Shown here piece after piece: positions 52,582 to 61,731 of a stretch of 64,000 bases of DNA. Positions within the stretch are counted from its first letter, which is position 1; each line of letters opens with the position of its first letter. The stretch is from Bacillus cereus (GTDB taxonomy: Bacteria > Bacillota > Bacilli > Bacillales > Bacillaceae_G), in assembly GCF_025917685.1 (NCBI RefSeq), contig NZ_CP089518.1, positions 1,613,001 through 1,677,000 on the forward strand. The letters are read 5' to 3'. The notes beneath the pieces were generated by a model. That model had not been told where the DNA came from. It saw nothing but the letters and a program-made list of their open reading frames with translations, and ran no database searches. The position numbers were made by a program, and so were the translations under genes.

Positions 52582-53123
52582 AGAAACTCTTCCTCCTTCC
52601 AATGTTTTTTAATCCATTTTCTTGCCCGATACAGTTTCATTTCGACCGTTTTCACTTCGATGTTTTCTTGGAAAGCAATTTCTTGATAACTTTTTTCCTC
52701 TAAGTAATGCGCGAGAACGACGTCACGGTAATTGTCGGGAAGTTCTCTTAGTTTTTGAGCAATGAGTAATTTTTGCTCTTTCGTCAATAGTAAAGCTTCA
52801 ATGTTATGAGAGGATTTTATATTTTCCTCTGTTTCTTTACATAAGGAGAGTTCTTCGTTTTCTCTAGCTTTCTTTCTCTTATAATCAATAGCGTGATTGG
52901 TGGCAATACGTGCCATCCACGTTTTTAATCCGCGAAATTGATAATTTGGGAGAGAGGTGTGAATTTTTACGAATACTTCTTGTGTAACATCTTTAGCATC
53001 TTCTTCATGTCTTAAAATAGAAAAGATAACTTGAAAAATATAATGACGATATGTTTGTACAAGGATACGAAAAGCATGCTCGCTTCCTTGCTGTGCTTTT
53101 TCAATTAATTGTTTTTCCTCAAT
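52578..53123 (-). CDS. ECF sigma factor, start probably ATT
   Basis: Region 4 (LRELPDNYRDVVLAHYLEEK; SYQEIAFQENIEVKTVEMKL) is clear. The only in-frame ATG (52916) is internal: upstream the same frame continues 69 codons with region 2 (YIFQVIFSILRHEEDAKDVT; TQEVFVKIHTSLPNYQF), no stop, up to an ATT at 53123. An SD AAAGGAGGG on the minus strand ends 8-9 bases before that ATT, and no ATG, GTG or TTG in frame exists in between. I therefore start at ATT, giving 181 residues, the usual ECF length. It heads the four-gene operon. Confidence 0.75.
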   Translation of the reverse strand: MEEKQLIEKAQQGSEHAFRILVQTYRHYIFQVIFSILRHEEDAKDVTQEVFVKIHTSLPNYQFRGLKTWMARIATNHAIDYKRKKARENEELSLCKETEENIKSSHNIEALLLTKEQKLLIAQKLRELPDNYRDVVLAHYLEEKSYQEIAFQENIEVKTVEMKLYRARKWIKKHWKEEEFL

Positions 53124-53342
53124 CGGTCTCTCCCTCCTTTTTGACGCATTCTATTATATAGACGTAAAGAATGATAAGTCACCCTACACATGTTGTAAAA
53201 AAAGAATAATATATTTTTAGCAGGAGGGCTATATGAAAAAGGTGTGAAAAAATGGTAAGGCGAAGTATATAATGAGCAAGTGGGAAATGTTACACGGAGA
53301 AAGGATGTGAATGTTAGTAGGGGAAGGTCCATACTAACAAAC

Positions 53343-53981
53343 ATGAAAATTAAAATATTAATAGCAGATGATAATTCTTTTATTAGAGAAGGCATGAAAA
53401 TTATTTTAAATACATACGAAGAATTCGAAGTATTAGAAACTGTAAATGATGGAAAAGAAGCTGTAGCGTATTGTAAAAAACATGAAGTGGATATTGCACT
53501 TTTAGATGTTCGTATGCCAAATATGAACGGGGTAGAGGCGACGAAGTTAATCTGTGAAGAGACAAAAACGAAACCGCTTATTTTAACGACGTTTGATGAT
53601 GATGAATATATTTTGGATGCAGTGAAAAACGGAGCGAAAGGTTATTTATTAAAAAATAACGATCCGGAGCGTATTCGTGATGCGATAAAAGGAGTATATA
53701 ACGGACAAACTGTTATGCAAGATGTTGTTCTTGATAAAATTAAGAGTAATTTACTAGAAAATAAAGAAGCGGAATCTAAAATAGATAAGAGCCTTTTTAC
53801 AGAAAGGGAGCTTAGTATTATCGCATTAATTGCAAAAGGCTTCTCTAATAAAGAGATTTCGAAGCAACTTTTTATATCTGAGGGAACAATTGCGAATTAT
53901 ATTACATCAGTTTTAGGGAAAACTGGACTTGAACATCGCACACAAATTGCGATTTATTACTTAACAGGGAAAGTAGATTAA
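53343..53981 (+). CDS. NarL/LuxR-type response regulator
   Basis: The 212-residue protein has a receiver domain (ILIADDNSFIREGMKIILNT; phosphoacceptor Asp in IALLDVRMPNMNGVEAT; TFDDDEYILDAVKNGAKGYL) and a LuxR HTH (FTERELSIIALIAKGFSNKE; SEGTIANYITSVLGKTGLEH). The start is ATG 53343, whose MKIKILIADDN is the standard beginning; longer frames begin upstream but add a non-domain tail. It is followed 4 bases later by its kinase and then an ABC exporter. Confidence 0.88.
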   Translation: MKIKILIADDNSFIREGMKIILNTYEEFEVLETVNDGKEAVAYCKKHEVDIALLDVRMPNMNGVEATKLICEETKTKPLILTTFDDDEYILDAVKNGAKGYLLKNNDPERIRDAIKGVYNGQTVMQDVVLDKIKSNLLENKEAESKIDKSLFTERELSIIALIAKGFSNKEISKQLFISEGTIANYITSVLGKTGLEHRTQIAIYYLTGKVD

Positions 53982-53985
53982 TGAT

Positions 53986-55086
53986 ATGGAATTTTGGCTA
54001 ACTGTAAGTAAACTTATTGTCTTTTTATATATAGTGTTTAGCTACATTCATTTAAATGTTACGAACCTACCGTGGATTATACTTACTTTGCTTATATATC
54101 TTTCTATAAATGTGATGATTTCCATATTGAAAAAAGATACGTACAATAAGATTTTAATTTGCGTATCAGTTGGCGTAGTTATGTTATTTACGTGGAGGGT
54201 TCATCCGTTTTTTATTTTGTTTTTACCTTTGAACTTATATGAAATTGCAAATTATTGTATAGAAAAGAAATGGTTAATCTTTTTCATTATGATCCTTCCT
54301 ATTATTTTTATAGGTGAAGGTATTCAAATGACGTATGGACTTATTAGTGTATTTTGTTTTTTTTCCTTAACGATAGCCCACCGCTATATAGTACGATTAT
54401 TAAAACTCGAAATGCAAAATGATAAAATGAGAAAAGACATACAAAGACTTACGAAAAACTTAAATGAAAATAAAGATTACATAAGGCAATCAGAATACAC
54501 ATTTAAGTTAGAGGAGAGAAATCGATTATCTCAAGAAATTCATGATAAAATTGGTCACTCGATGACGGGTGCACTCATTCAAATGGAAGCAGCGAAGAGA
54601 TTAATGGAAATAGATAAAGTGAAATCTGCTGAGTTATTACAAAATGCAATTCATATTTCGAAAGACGGCATTGAAAGCATTCGGATTACATTGAAAAATA
54701 TGAAGCCGCCAATTGAACAAATTGGAATTCATCGTATGAAATTATTCATAGAGGAATTTGCCGGTAAGCATGATGTAAACATTCCTTTCGTATATAAAGG
54801 AAACTTAGATATGATTTCTCCAATTCAGTGGAAGATTATCGGTGAAAATGTTACGGAGGCATTAACAAATACGATGAAATATGCTGACGCGACAGTCATT
54901 TCAATAGATATTCATGTACTTAACAAGGTGGTTAAAGTACAAGTGAAGGATAATGGTAAGGGGGCAACTCTTGTTAAAAAAGGCCTTGGTATTATGGGGA
55001 TGGAGGAGCGAACAGCGTCTGTAAACGGTAAAATTATTGTAGATGGGACAAGTGGTTTTTCAGTAACAATGTTGTTGCCGATATAA
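53986..55086 (+). CDS. Sensor histidine kinase (HisKA_3/LiaS-like)
   Basis: The 366-residue protein has about five membrane helices in the first ~140 residues, a coiled coil, then the HisKA_3 box EIHDKIGHSMTGALIQME (phosphorylated His) and an ATPase domain (ENVTEALTNTMKYADATVIS; VKDNGKGATLVKKGLGIMGM; GTSGFSVTMLLPI). It phosphorylates the response regulator encoded just before. It probably senses a membrane-active drug, given the exporter that follows. Confidence 0.88.
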   Translation: MEFWLTVSKLIVFLYIVFSYIHLNVTNLPWIILTLLIYLSINVMISILKKDTYNKILICVSVGVVMLFTWRVHPFFILFLPLNLYEIANYCIEKKWLIFFIMILPIIFIGEGIQMTYGLISVFCFFSLTIAHRYIVRLLKLEMQNDKMRKDIQRLTKNLNENKDYIRQSEYTFKLEERNRLSQEIHDKIGHSMTGALIQMEAAKRLMEIDKVKSAELLQNAIHISKDGIESIRITLKNMKPPIEQIGIHRMKLFIEEFAGKHDVNIPFVYKGNLDMISPIQWKIIGENVTEALTNTMKYADATVISIDIHVLNKVVKVQVKDNGKGATLVKKGLGIMGMEERTASVNGKIIVDGTSGFSVTMLLPI

Positions 55087-55103
55087 GGGAATAGGACGAG
55101 GAT

Positions 55104-55145
55104 GAATCATCTCATATGAAAAAAGTGAATAATCTCATGTGAAAA
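55104..55145 (+). repeat. Tandem direct repeat after kinase gene
   Basis: GAATCATCTCATATGAAAA (55104-55122) and GAATAATCTCATGTGAAAA (55127-55145) match at 17 of 19 positions with a 23-base period. They lie between the kinase stop and the terminator. They could bind the response regulator, but the position before a terminator is unusual. Confidence 0.5.
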
Positions 55146-55180
55146 GAATGAACTTCTGCACTGAGCAGGTTCATTCTTTT
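55142..55180 (+). terminator. Intrinsic terminator between kinase and ABC genes
   Basis: AAAAGAATGAAC and GTTCATTCTTTT pair, with an inner CTGC/GCAG stem, then TTTTGTT. It separates the two-component pair from the exporter operon. Confidence 0.85.
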
Positions 55181-55222
55181 TGTTTATACTAAAAGCAGAG
55201 AAACCGAAATAGGGGTGAAATG

Positions 55223-56161
55223 ATGAATACATTGGAAATTAAAAATTTAACGAAAAAATTTGGTGATTTCATCGCGGTAGATAATATGTCTTTATCTATT
55301 AAAGAAGGAGAAATATTTGGATTTTTAGGATCGAATGGTGCTGGTAAGAGTACAACGATAAATATGATTGCTGGCTTGTTAAGAAGTAATGAAGGTGAAA
55401 TTAGCATACTAGGAAAAAATATAAAGAAAAATAATCGATTTGCGAAAATGAACATCGGTATCGTTCCACAAGATATAGCAATATATGAAGAGCTAACCGC
55501 CTATGAAAATGTGAAATTCTTTGCCGGATTGTACGGACTAAGAGGAGCTGAACTAAAAGCGAGAGTAGAGGAAGCACTTCAATTTGTGGGGCTTAGTGAT
55601 AAACATAAAAGCTATCCGAAAAACTTTTCTGGCGGGATGAAAAGAAGGCTGAATATCGCTTGTGCAATCGCTCATAGACCGAAGTTAATTATTATGGATG
55701 AACCGACAGTTGGAATTGATCCGCAGTCAAGGAACTACATTCTTCAGTCTGTCCGAAAATTAAATGAAATGGGAAGTACGATTATTTATACGAGTCACTA
55801 CATGGAAGAAGTCGAAGAGATTTGTACGAAAATAGCAATTGTAGATCACGGTAAGGTAATTGCGGAAGGAACGAAAGAACAGTTAAAAGCGATTATTACC
55901 GATACGAAAGACATTTGGATTGAAGTGAAGTCAGTAGAAAATCTAGACGTTGAAAAATTAAAAGAGATAAACGGTGTGAAAGCTGTTCAAATTGAAGAGA
56001 ACGTAATCAAAGTAAATTCTGATGCAGGATTAAATAATTTAAATAAAATTATTCAACACTTTATTAATCATGATATTGAAATTCGTTCATTAGAAGAGCA
56101 GGCTCCGAATTTAGAAACAGTATTCCTTACATTGACCGGAAGAAACTTACGAGATAAATAA
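55223..56161 (+). CDS. ABC exporter ATP-binding protein (LnrL-like)
   Basis: The ~312-residue ATPase has Walker A GSNGAGKSTTINMIAGLL, signature FSGGMKRRLNIACAIAH, Walker B LIIMDEPTVGIDPQS and H-loop YTSHYMEEVEEIC, with a C-terminal extension typical of ABC-2 drug exporters. The length and arrangement resemble LnrL of the linearmycin-resistance system. Start ATG 55223 (ATG 55220 possible), SD AGGGGTGA. It is the first gene of a three-gene exporter operon. Confidence 0.85.
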   Translation: MNTLEIKNLTKKFGDFIAVDNMSLSIKEGEIFGFLGSNGAGKSTTINMIAGLLRSNEGEISILGKNIKKNNRFAKMNIGIVPQDIAIYEELTAYENVKFFAGLYGLRGAELKARVEEALQFVGLSDKHKSYPKNFSGGMKRRLNIACAIAHRPKLIIMDEPTVGIDPQSRNYILQSVRKLNEMGSTIIYTSHYMEEVEEICTKIAIVDHGKVIAEGTKEQLKAIITDTKDIWIEVKSVENLDVEKLKEINGVKAVQIEENVIKVNSDAGLNNLNKIIQHFINHDIEIRSLEEQAPNLETVFLTLTGRNLRDK

Positions 56162-56197
56162 AGTGATTGTAAGAATAGGAAAAGGGAGGTTCATCGA

Positions 56198-57307
56198 TTG
56201 AACATCTTCAATATTGCAGTTATGCACATTAAAAGAGATTTCAGGGACGTAAGAACGTTAGTTTTTATGTTAGCATTTCCGATTGTGCTTATGCTTGTAT
56301 TAGGAACAGCGTTAAGTAACGCATTTAATAGCGATAGTCATTCGATTAAAGACATACAAGTGCTTTATAAAGATAAAGCGGGAAGCACTTTTTCTCAATC
56401 ATTTGAAGCATTTACGAAAGAGGTCGATAAATCGGGTATTCATTTTAAAAAAGCTTCCGAAGGTATAGATGGGAAAGAAGAAGTGCAGCAAAATAAATAT
56501 GCTGCATATGTAGAATTGAATAAAGATGGTGCGAAATTTTACGGAAGCGACAGAAGTAGTATTGAAGGAAGTATTGTTGAAGGAATACTTACGACATTTG
56601 TTGATAAGTACAATGTAGCGGCAGAAGTTGCAAAAGTAGATCCAAGTAAGGTTAGCACAGTTATTTCAAATGGAAATCATAATGATTATATTAAAGAAAC
56701 ATCTTTACAAGCTGCTAAAAAACCAGGTTCTATGGATTACTACGCGGTTGTAATGACGACAATGATTGCACTGTATGCGGCAATGGGGGCGAGTTTTTTA
56801 ATTCGAGGAGAACGAGTACGTAAAACAGGAGATCGTTTAATTGCAGCACCTATAAGTAAGGCTGAAATTTTCATTGGGAAAGTGCTCGGTAGTCTTGTAG
56901 CAAATGCACTTTGTCTATTACTCGTCGTTATATTTAGTAAATTTGTTTTTCAAGCGAATTGGGGCGACCATCTTGGAATCATATTTATTATTTTACTAAC
57001 AGAAGTTTTTCTGGCAATTAGTTTCGGTTTAGGAATCGGATTTATTACAAAAACAGGTGAGGCATCTAGAGCAATTATTATGGTTGTTGTGCAATTAGCT
57101 TCTATTTTTGGTGGTGCTTATTTTGTAGTGGAAGAAAATGTCGTTACGAATTTATCGCCATTAACGTGGGCCAACACAGCCATTATGAAAATTATTTATG
57201 CAAATGACATAGGAGCAGCACTGCCGGTTATTTCTTTAAATCTTGGAATTTCAGCAATCTTTTTATTAATTGCGATTATCGCATTAAGTAGACGGGAGGG
57301 GCTGTAA
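56198..57307 (+). CDS. ABC-2 type permease (LnrM-like)
   Basis: The 369-residue protein starts at TTG 56198 (SD AAAGGGAGG). It has an N-terminal helix, a large outer loop and five C-terminal helices (YYAVVMTTMIALYAAMGASF; FIGKVLGSLVANALCLLLVV; AIIMVVVQLASIFGGAYFVV). This is the ABC-2 layout. It pairs with the next permease and the ATPase. It resembles LnrM; substrate unknown. Confidence 0.82.
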   Translation: MNIFNIAVMHIKRDFRDVRTLVFMLAFPIVLMLVLGTALSNAFNSDSHSIKDIQVLYKDKAGSTFSQSFEAFTKEVDKSGIHFKKASEGIDGKEEVQQNKYAAYVELNKDGAKFYGSDRSSIEGSIVEGILTTFVDKYNVAAEVAKVDPSKVSTVISNGNHNDYIKETSLQAAKKPGSMDYYAVVMTTMIALYAAMGASFLIRGERVRKTGDRLIAAPISKAEIFIGKVLGSLVANALCLLLVVIFSKFVFQANWGDHLGIIFIILLTEVFLAISFGLGIGFITKTGEASRAIIMVVVQLASIFGGAYFVVEENVVTNLSPLTWANTAIMKIIYANDIGAALPVISLNLGISAIFLLIAIIALSRREGL

Positions 57308-57308
57308 T

Positions 57309-58454
57309 ATGAAAGATATTTTATGGCTCATACGAAAAACATTAGTTGCGCTTTTTAAAAATAAAAAAGGATTATTGCTTATTGTAAGTTTGCCGATAAT
57401 AGGAACACTCATTTCTTTTTCAATATATGGTAATGTAGGGCAAGGAACGTTAAATATTGGGGTTATAAATAAAGAAAATCAGCCTATCGCAAATGATACA
57501 GTGAAATTTTTAGAAGGACTCAATCATGTAAATGTTAGTAAAATTAAGGAATCTGAAGTGGAAGATAAACTCACTTCAAAAAAACTTGATGGTGTTATTA
57601 CATTACAGTCTGGTTTTTCCGAAAGTGTTCGAGTAGGGAAACCGAGTCATATTGAAGTTTCATCGATTAAAGGTGATCAAGTAACAGTATTTATAAAATC
57701 ATATTTATATAATTATGTTGATAATATCGCTGCGATTAGTAAAGTGGCGGGGGCGGATCAAAGTACGTTTGATAGTATGTACGCTGGTTATCAAAAAAGT
57801 TCATTTAAAGTAAAAGCAGAGACACTTGAAGATACTTCGAAAAATAAGGATATGACAAATCAAACGATTGGTTATCTTATCATGTTTATGCTATTTTCGG
57901 CAGCGAATTTATCTGGAATTATTTTAAAAGAAAAAGAGAACAGAACGTATTTTAGATTATTATCGACACCGATAGATGGAAAGAAATTTATATTATCTAA
58001 TGTCGCGGTGAATATGATTATACTAACAGTGCAGATTGTAATTGCCGTATTATTTATGAAGTATGTTTTTCATACAAATATAAATATGCCTTTCACAGTG
58101 ATGATTGGTGTACTCATGATATTTGCTTTAATCGCGATTGGTTTGTCTTTAGTCATTGTGTCTTTTGCGAAAAATTCAACTGCTTCAAATGCGATGCAAA
58201 ATGTCGTTATTGTACCGACATGTTTATTAGCGGGATGCTATTTCCCATATGATATTATGCCGAAAACAGTACAAAAAATAGCTGATTTTTTACCGCAACG
58301 CTGGCTAATGGACACGATTTCGAAATTACAGCAAGGAATTCCGTTTTCAGAGTTGTATTTAAATATTTTAATCTTATTCGCCTTTGCAATAGCGTTCTTC
58401 TTAATTGCGATTTATAAGTTTGGAAGAAATAATGATGCAAGGAACTTTGTTTAA
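57309..58454 (+). CDS. ABC-2 type permease (LnrN-like)
   Basis: The 381-residue protein has an ABC-2 layout with N-terminal helix, outer loop (DQVTVFIKSYLYNYVDNIAA) and C-terminal helices (TIGYLIMFMLFSAANLSGII; FTVMIGVLMIFALIAIGLSL). It starts one base after the previous stop and ends at a terminator, closing the operon. It is similar in layout to LnrN. The substrate is unknown. Confidence 0.82.
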   Translation: MKDILWLIRKTLVALFKNKKGLLLIVSLPIIGTLISFSIYGNVGQGTLNIGVINKENQPIANDTVKFLEGLNHVNVSKIKESEVEDKLTSKKLDGVITLQSGFSESVRVGKPSHIEVSSIKGDQVTVFIKSYLYNYVDNIAAISKVAGADQSTFDSMYAGYQKSSFKVKAETLEDTSKNKDMTNQTIGYLIMFMLFSAANLSGIILKEKENRTYFRLLSTPIDGKKFILSNVAVNMIILTVQIVIAVLFMKYVFHTNINMPFTVMIGVLMIFALIAIGLSLVIVSFAKNSTASNAMQNVVIVPTCLLAGCYFPYDIMPKTVQKIADFLPQRWLMDTISKLQQGIPFSELYLNILILFAFAIAFFLIAIYKFGRNNDARNFV

Positions 58455-58456
58455 TG

Positions 58457-58487
58457 AAAAGGTGTGGCGCAATGCCACACCTTTTTT
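58457..58487. terminator. Bidirectional intrinsic terminator
   Basis: AAAAGGTGTGGC and GCCACACC pair around GCAAT, then TTTTTT. Confidence 0.9.
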
Positions 58488-58498
58488 GTATTCGTAAT

Positions 58499-59437
58499 TT
58501 ACAGTATCTTTTGTAATATAGGAATGCTTTTGTAGAGCGCTTCGTTATGCGAAGCATGCACAACATATTTATTTCCCTCTAGAAGAAAAACGCTATGTAG
58601 AACAGTGTTACCATCACCATGTTTTGTAAGTATATCACCGACGACTTTTCCGTCTGTCCATTCCAGTTTTGAATGTGAAGGGACGACTTGTAAATATTGA
58701 ATCGTTTCCACTCCATCTCCTGCAATGAGTGTAGTTTCAATATTTCTTTTCTCTATAATAAATCTATTTGCATTTAATGTATCGAGGAAAGGATTTTTCA
58801 TTTTCATCTTGTTATAAGGAAGAAATGTAATAGAAGAGCCGGATTTTATAAATAAATAATTTCCGTAATCTTTACAAGGAATAACATCTTGTAAACCTGG
58901 AAAGTAAAGGTGTATCGCTTTAACTTTATCCATATTATGAAAGGTGCTTAAGTAATGAATATATTGTTCCATATAAAAATGAACAATATTTATTTTAGAA
59001 GAGGCATGAACAGGGAGACTACCCCCAGTCCAATAACTATAATTGGGAGGAGATCCAGCGTTTGGTGTACAGAGTATAATAAGTTGCTCCACATCATTTT
59101 CATATTCTTCACTTTGAACGTAAGAACGTGCAAGAAGTCCACCCATACTATGACAAACTAAATTTAGTTTATCACACCCTGTAAATTTTTTAACATAGGC
59201 AATTGTTTTTAATAAATATTTTTGAGTAGAAACAGTAATACGCTGACGCCAGTCATAAAAACAGATAAACAAGTTTTTATTTCGTTCATAGCCGATACTT
59301 TCTAACATCATGATGAATGGTTCATAAACAAACGCAGAAAGTCCAAAGCTCCAATTACCAGTACCAGGGATAATAATATTACTCATTGAACCGAAAAGAC
59401 CTGGAATAAAAATAATAGGAGTTTTTCTTATTTTCAT
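58499..59437 (-). CDS. Lipase/acyltransferase-like alpha/beta hydrolase
   Basis: The 312-residue protein has IIFIPGLFGSMSNIIIPGTG near the start, the Ser nucleophile CHSMGGLLARSYVQ and a late His in KHGDGNTVLHSVFLL, the layout of LCAT/PGAP1-like lipases. No signal peptide is obvious, so it may act inside the cell or on membranes. Start ATG 59437 with SD AAAGGAG; a frame from 59470 includes the SD. The substrate is unknown. Confidence 0.75.
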   Translation of the reverse strand: MKIRKTPIIFIPGLFGSMSNIIIPGTGNWSFGLSAFVYEPFIMMLESIGYERNKNLFICFYDWRQRITVSTQKYLLKTIAYVKKFTGCDKLNLVCHSMGGLLARSYVQSEEYENDVEQLIILCTPNAGSPPNYSYWTGGSLPVHASSKINIVHFYMEQYIHYLSTFHNMDKVKAIHLYFPGLQDVIPCKDYGNYLFIKSGSSITFLPYNKMKMKNPFLDTLNANRFIIEKRNIETTLIAGDGVETIQYLQVVPSHSKLEWTDGKVVGDILTKHGDGNTVLHSVFLLEGNKYVVHASHNEALYKSIPILQKIL

Positions 59438-59555
59438 ATTCTGCTCTCCTTTAACTTTGTAACATCCCAAAAAAGTGGGAAATACATTTTGAATGAAAAT
59501 TTATTTTAATGAAACACTACGGGTTAGAAAGTAATTTGAGCGGAAGGAAATTAAA

Positions 59556-60767
59556 ATGATAAAAAAGATATTGCGAGTTGCTTCTATTATTATTGGTATA
59601 TTCGTTTTTGTTTTAATTGGGATGCATATTGACGTTACGCTCGGACGGAAAATGGAAGCCGGGAAAAATATGCCGACAGAGTATGCTCCTCATTATAGTG
59701 ACTTTCAATTATATGTAGAAGGGAAATCATTATATGAGCAGTTATTTGAAGATATTAAAAAAGCGAAAAGCTCCATTTACACTTATTTTTACATTTTGTC
59801 AGATGATAAAAGTAGTTACACTTTTTTAAATTTATTAATGCAGAAGGCGAGAGAAGGGGTGACCGTATATTTGTCGGTCGACTTAATTAATGATCTATCT
59901 TTTGACAGAAAGGTGAAAAATGAATTAAAAGAGAACGGTGTTCACTTTACATATAGTAGAAAACCTGAGTTGCCATTTGGATTTTATTCTCTACATCATC
60001 GGAATCATCGCCGTATTACGACGATTGATGGGGAAATTGGTTATACGGGTGGATTTAATATGGGAGATGAATATTTAGGGAAAGATAAGCGTTTTGGATA
60101 TTGGCGTGACTATCATGTACGGATAAGAGGAGAAGGAGCAAAAGATTTAGAAGAGCAATTCGCTTTAGATTGGAAACGAGATACGAAAGAAAATATAAAA
60201 AGAAGTACGAACAAAGCTAGTAAAGGGAATACATTACATACGATGGCTAGCTACAATGGACATCACGTCGCTGAAAAATATATCGAATTAATAAAAGAAG
60301 CGAAGCATTCAATTGTCATTACAACACCATATTTTATAGCGAAAAATAAAGAATTAATGAATGCTTTAATTGGAGCGCAAAAGCGTGGTGTTACAGTGAA
60401 AATACTTTGGTCATATAAACCGGATATACCTCTTATTAAAGAGGCGGCATATCCTTACATCCATCAAGCTGTTAAAAACGGGATTACTGTGTATGGTTAT
60501 AAAAAAGGGATGTTTCATGGAAAGTTAATGCTGATTGATAATGAATTAACTGTTATCGGTACAACGAACATAACTGCACGTAGCTTCTATATAAATGATG
60601 AGATGAATTTGTATATTCACGGTGGACCTATCATAGCGCAAGTGAATGAGGCGTTAACGCAAGACATTGGTGATTCGAAAGAGATGACAGAAACATTTTT
60701 TGACAACTTATCTTTCTGGGAGCGTTGTAAGGAGAAAGTAGTTGGATGGGTTGATTTTTATTTGTGA
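59556..60767 (+). CDS. Cardiolipin synthase-like phospholipase D protein
   Basis: The 403-residue protein has one N-terminal membrane helix and two PLD motifs. The second is canonical (FHGKLMLIDNELTVIGTTN: HxKxxxxD). The first reads NHRRITTIDGEIGYTGGFN, with Arg in place of the usual Lys. Cardiolipin synthases join two phosphatidylglycerols. An altered first motif may change or reduce activity. The gene stands alone and ends at a long inverted repeat. Confidence 0.8.
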   Translation: MIKKILRVASIIIGIFVFVLIGMHIDVTLGRKMEAGKNMPTEYAPHYSDFQLYVEGKSLYEQLFEDIKKAKSSIYTYFYILSDDKSSYTFLNLLMQKAREGVTVYLSVDLINDLSFDRKVKNELKENGVHFTYSRKPELPFGFYSLHHRNHRRITTIDGEIGYTGGFNMGDEYLGKDKRFGYWRDYHVRIRGEGAKDLEEQFALDWKRDTKENIKRSTNKASKGNTLHTMASYNGHHVAEKYIELIKEAKHSIVITTPYFIAKNKELMNALIGAQKRGVTVKILWSYKPDIPLIKEAAYPYIHQAVKNGITVYGYKKGMFHGKLMLIDNELTVIGTTNITARSFYINDEMNLYIHGGPIIAQVNEALTQDIGDSKEMTETFFDNLSFWERCKEKVVGWVDFYL

Positions 60768-60769
60768 TG

Positions 60770-60808
60770 ATTAACAAAGGGTGTCTATAAAAGGCACCCT
60801 TTGTTAAT
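60770..60808. terminator. Inverted repeat acting as terminator
   Basis: ATTAACAAAGGGTG and CACCCTTTGTTAAT form a 14-bp perfect stem around TCTATAAAAGG. A clear T-run is missing on +, so efficiency is uncertain; it separates convergent genes. Confidence 0.65.
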
Positions 60809-60816
60809 GGAAAATA

Positions 60817-61560
60817 CTATTTTTCATGCACAAGCATCGAAACATCATCATTAATCAACGTCCCAACATGTTCACCTAAACAAATTCTTTTCATAACGCC
60901 AGGCTCATCAAAGTTAAAGACATGTGCCGGTAAATTATAATCTCGAGCAAGCAGTAAAGCGGCTTGATCCATGACTTGTATGTTTTGCCTAACAACATCG
61001 TTATAGTTCAGTTTTCGATACATTTTCGCTGATTTATTATGTTTTGGATCACTTGTAAAGACACCGTCTACTCCTTGTTTTGCGACTAAAATGGCGTCGC
61101 TATTCATTTCAATGGCTCTTTGTACACTTGGGTAATCTGTTGTAACGAATGGTTGCCCGTTACCACCACCGAATATGACAACATAACCGTTATTTAAATG
61201 ATGTACTGCACGTAAGCGAATATATGGTTCAGCTACTGCATTAAAAGGGATGGAAGTCATAACGCGTACTTCTCTATCTGTTTTACTTGTTAAAACGCCG
61301 CGAAGCATTAAGCTGTTAATAATCGTACCTAGCGTACCGATATTATCAGCTTCTACACGATCAATTCCCCATTCTTCAGCTAGATGACCTCTGAAAATGT
61401 TACCGCCGCCGATGACAATGGATACTTCAATATCTAGGTCGATAATGGATATTATTTCGTTTGCGATATGTTCTAATCGTTTGGAGTTAAAGCTATTTCC
61501 GGATTGATCGGCAAGAGCGCCGCCGCTTAGTTTTATTAAGACTCTTTTATATGGCCTCAT
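60817..61560 (-). CDS. UMP kinase-like protein (second copy type)
   Basis: The 247-residue protein is of the amino-acid-kinase/PyrH type: VLIKLSGGALADQSGNSFN, IVIGGGNIFRGHLAEEWG, VEADNIGTLGTIINSLML and KQGVDGVFTSDPKHNKSAKM. The essential PyrH of bacteria lies in rpsB-tsf-pyrH-frr; this gene is elsewhere and differs in the substrate loop (GGGNGQPFVTTD for the usual GGTGNPFFSTD type). It may phosphorylate UMP or a related nucleotide. A promoter, small ORF and strong terminator precede it. Confidence 0.75.
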   Translation of the reverse strand: MRPYKRVLIKLSGGALADQSGNSFNSKRLEHIANEIISIIDLDIEVSIVIGGGNIFRGHLAEEWGIDRVEADNIGTLGTIINSLMLRGVLTSKTDREVRVMTSIPFNAVAEPYIRLRAVHHLNNGYVVIFGGGNGQPFVTTDYPSVQRAIEMNSDAILVAKQGVDGVFTSDPKHNKSAKMYRKLNYNDVVRQNIQVMDQAALLLARDYNLPAHVFNFDEPGVMKRICLGEHVGTLINDDVSMLVHEK

Positions 61561-61589
61561 AACAATTCCCCCTATATAGATCGCAATAA

Positions 61590-61626
61590 AAAAAGGAACA
61601 AAGGCGAATGCCTTTGTTCCTTTTTA
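61590..61626. terminator. Strong terminator upstream of the UMP kinase gene
   Basis: AAAAAGGAACAAAGGC and GCCTTTGTTCCTTTTT form a 16-bp perfect stem with a GAAT loop. On the minus strand it lies 30 bases before the UMP kinase start and just after the stop of the small ORF at 61624-61701, so it could act as an attenuator for the kinase. Confidence 0.85.
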
Positions 61627-61701
61627 AGAAAATGAAAAAGAAAAGAAGAAGATAGGACGAATTGCTTTGTATAGTTTTTCATACCATCCACTCCTTTTCA
61701 T
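61624..61701 (-). CDS. Possible 25-residue leader peptide
   Basis: On the minus strand ATG 61701 opens a 25-codon frame (MKRSGWYEKLYKAIRP, then a Phe/Ser-rich end) that stops at the terminator. No clear SD precedes it. An alternative frame from ATG 61682 has a perfect SD (AAAAGGAG) and reads through the stem into the region before the kinase. Which is translated cannot be decided by eye. Confidence 0.4.
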   Translation of the reverse strand: MKRSGWYEKLYKAIRPIFFFSFSFS

Positions 61702-61731
61702 TTCGATTTGTTTTAAGTATATATCTTTTTG

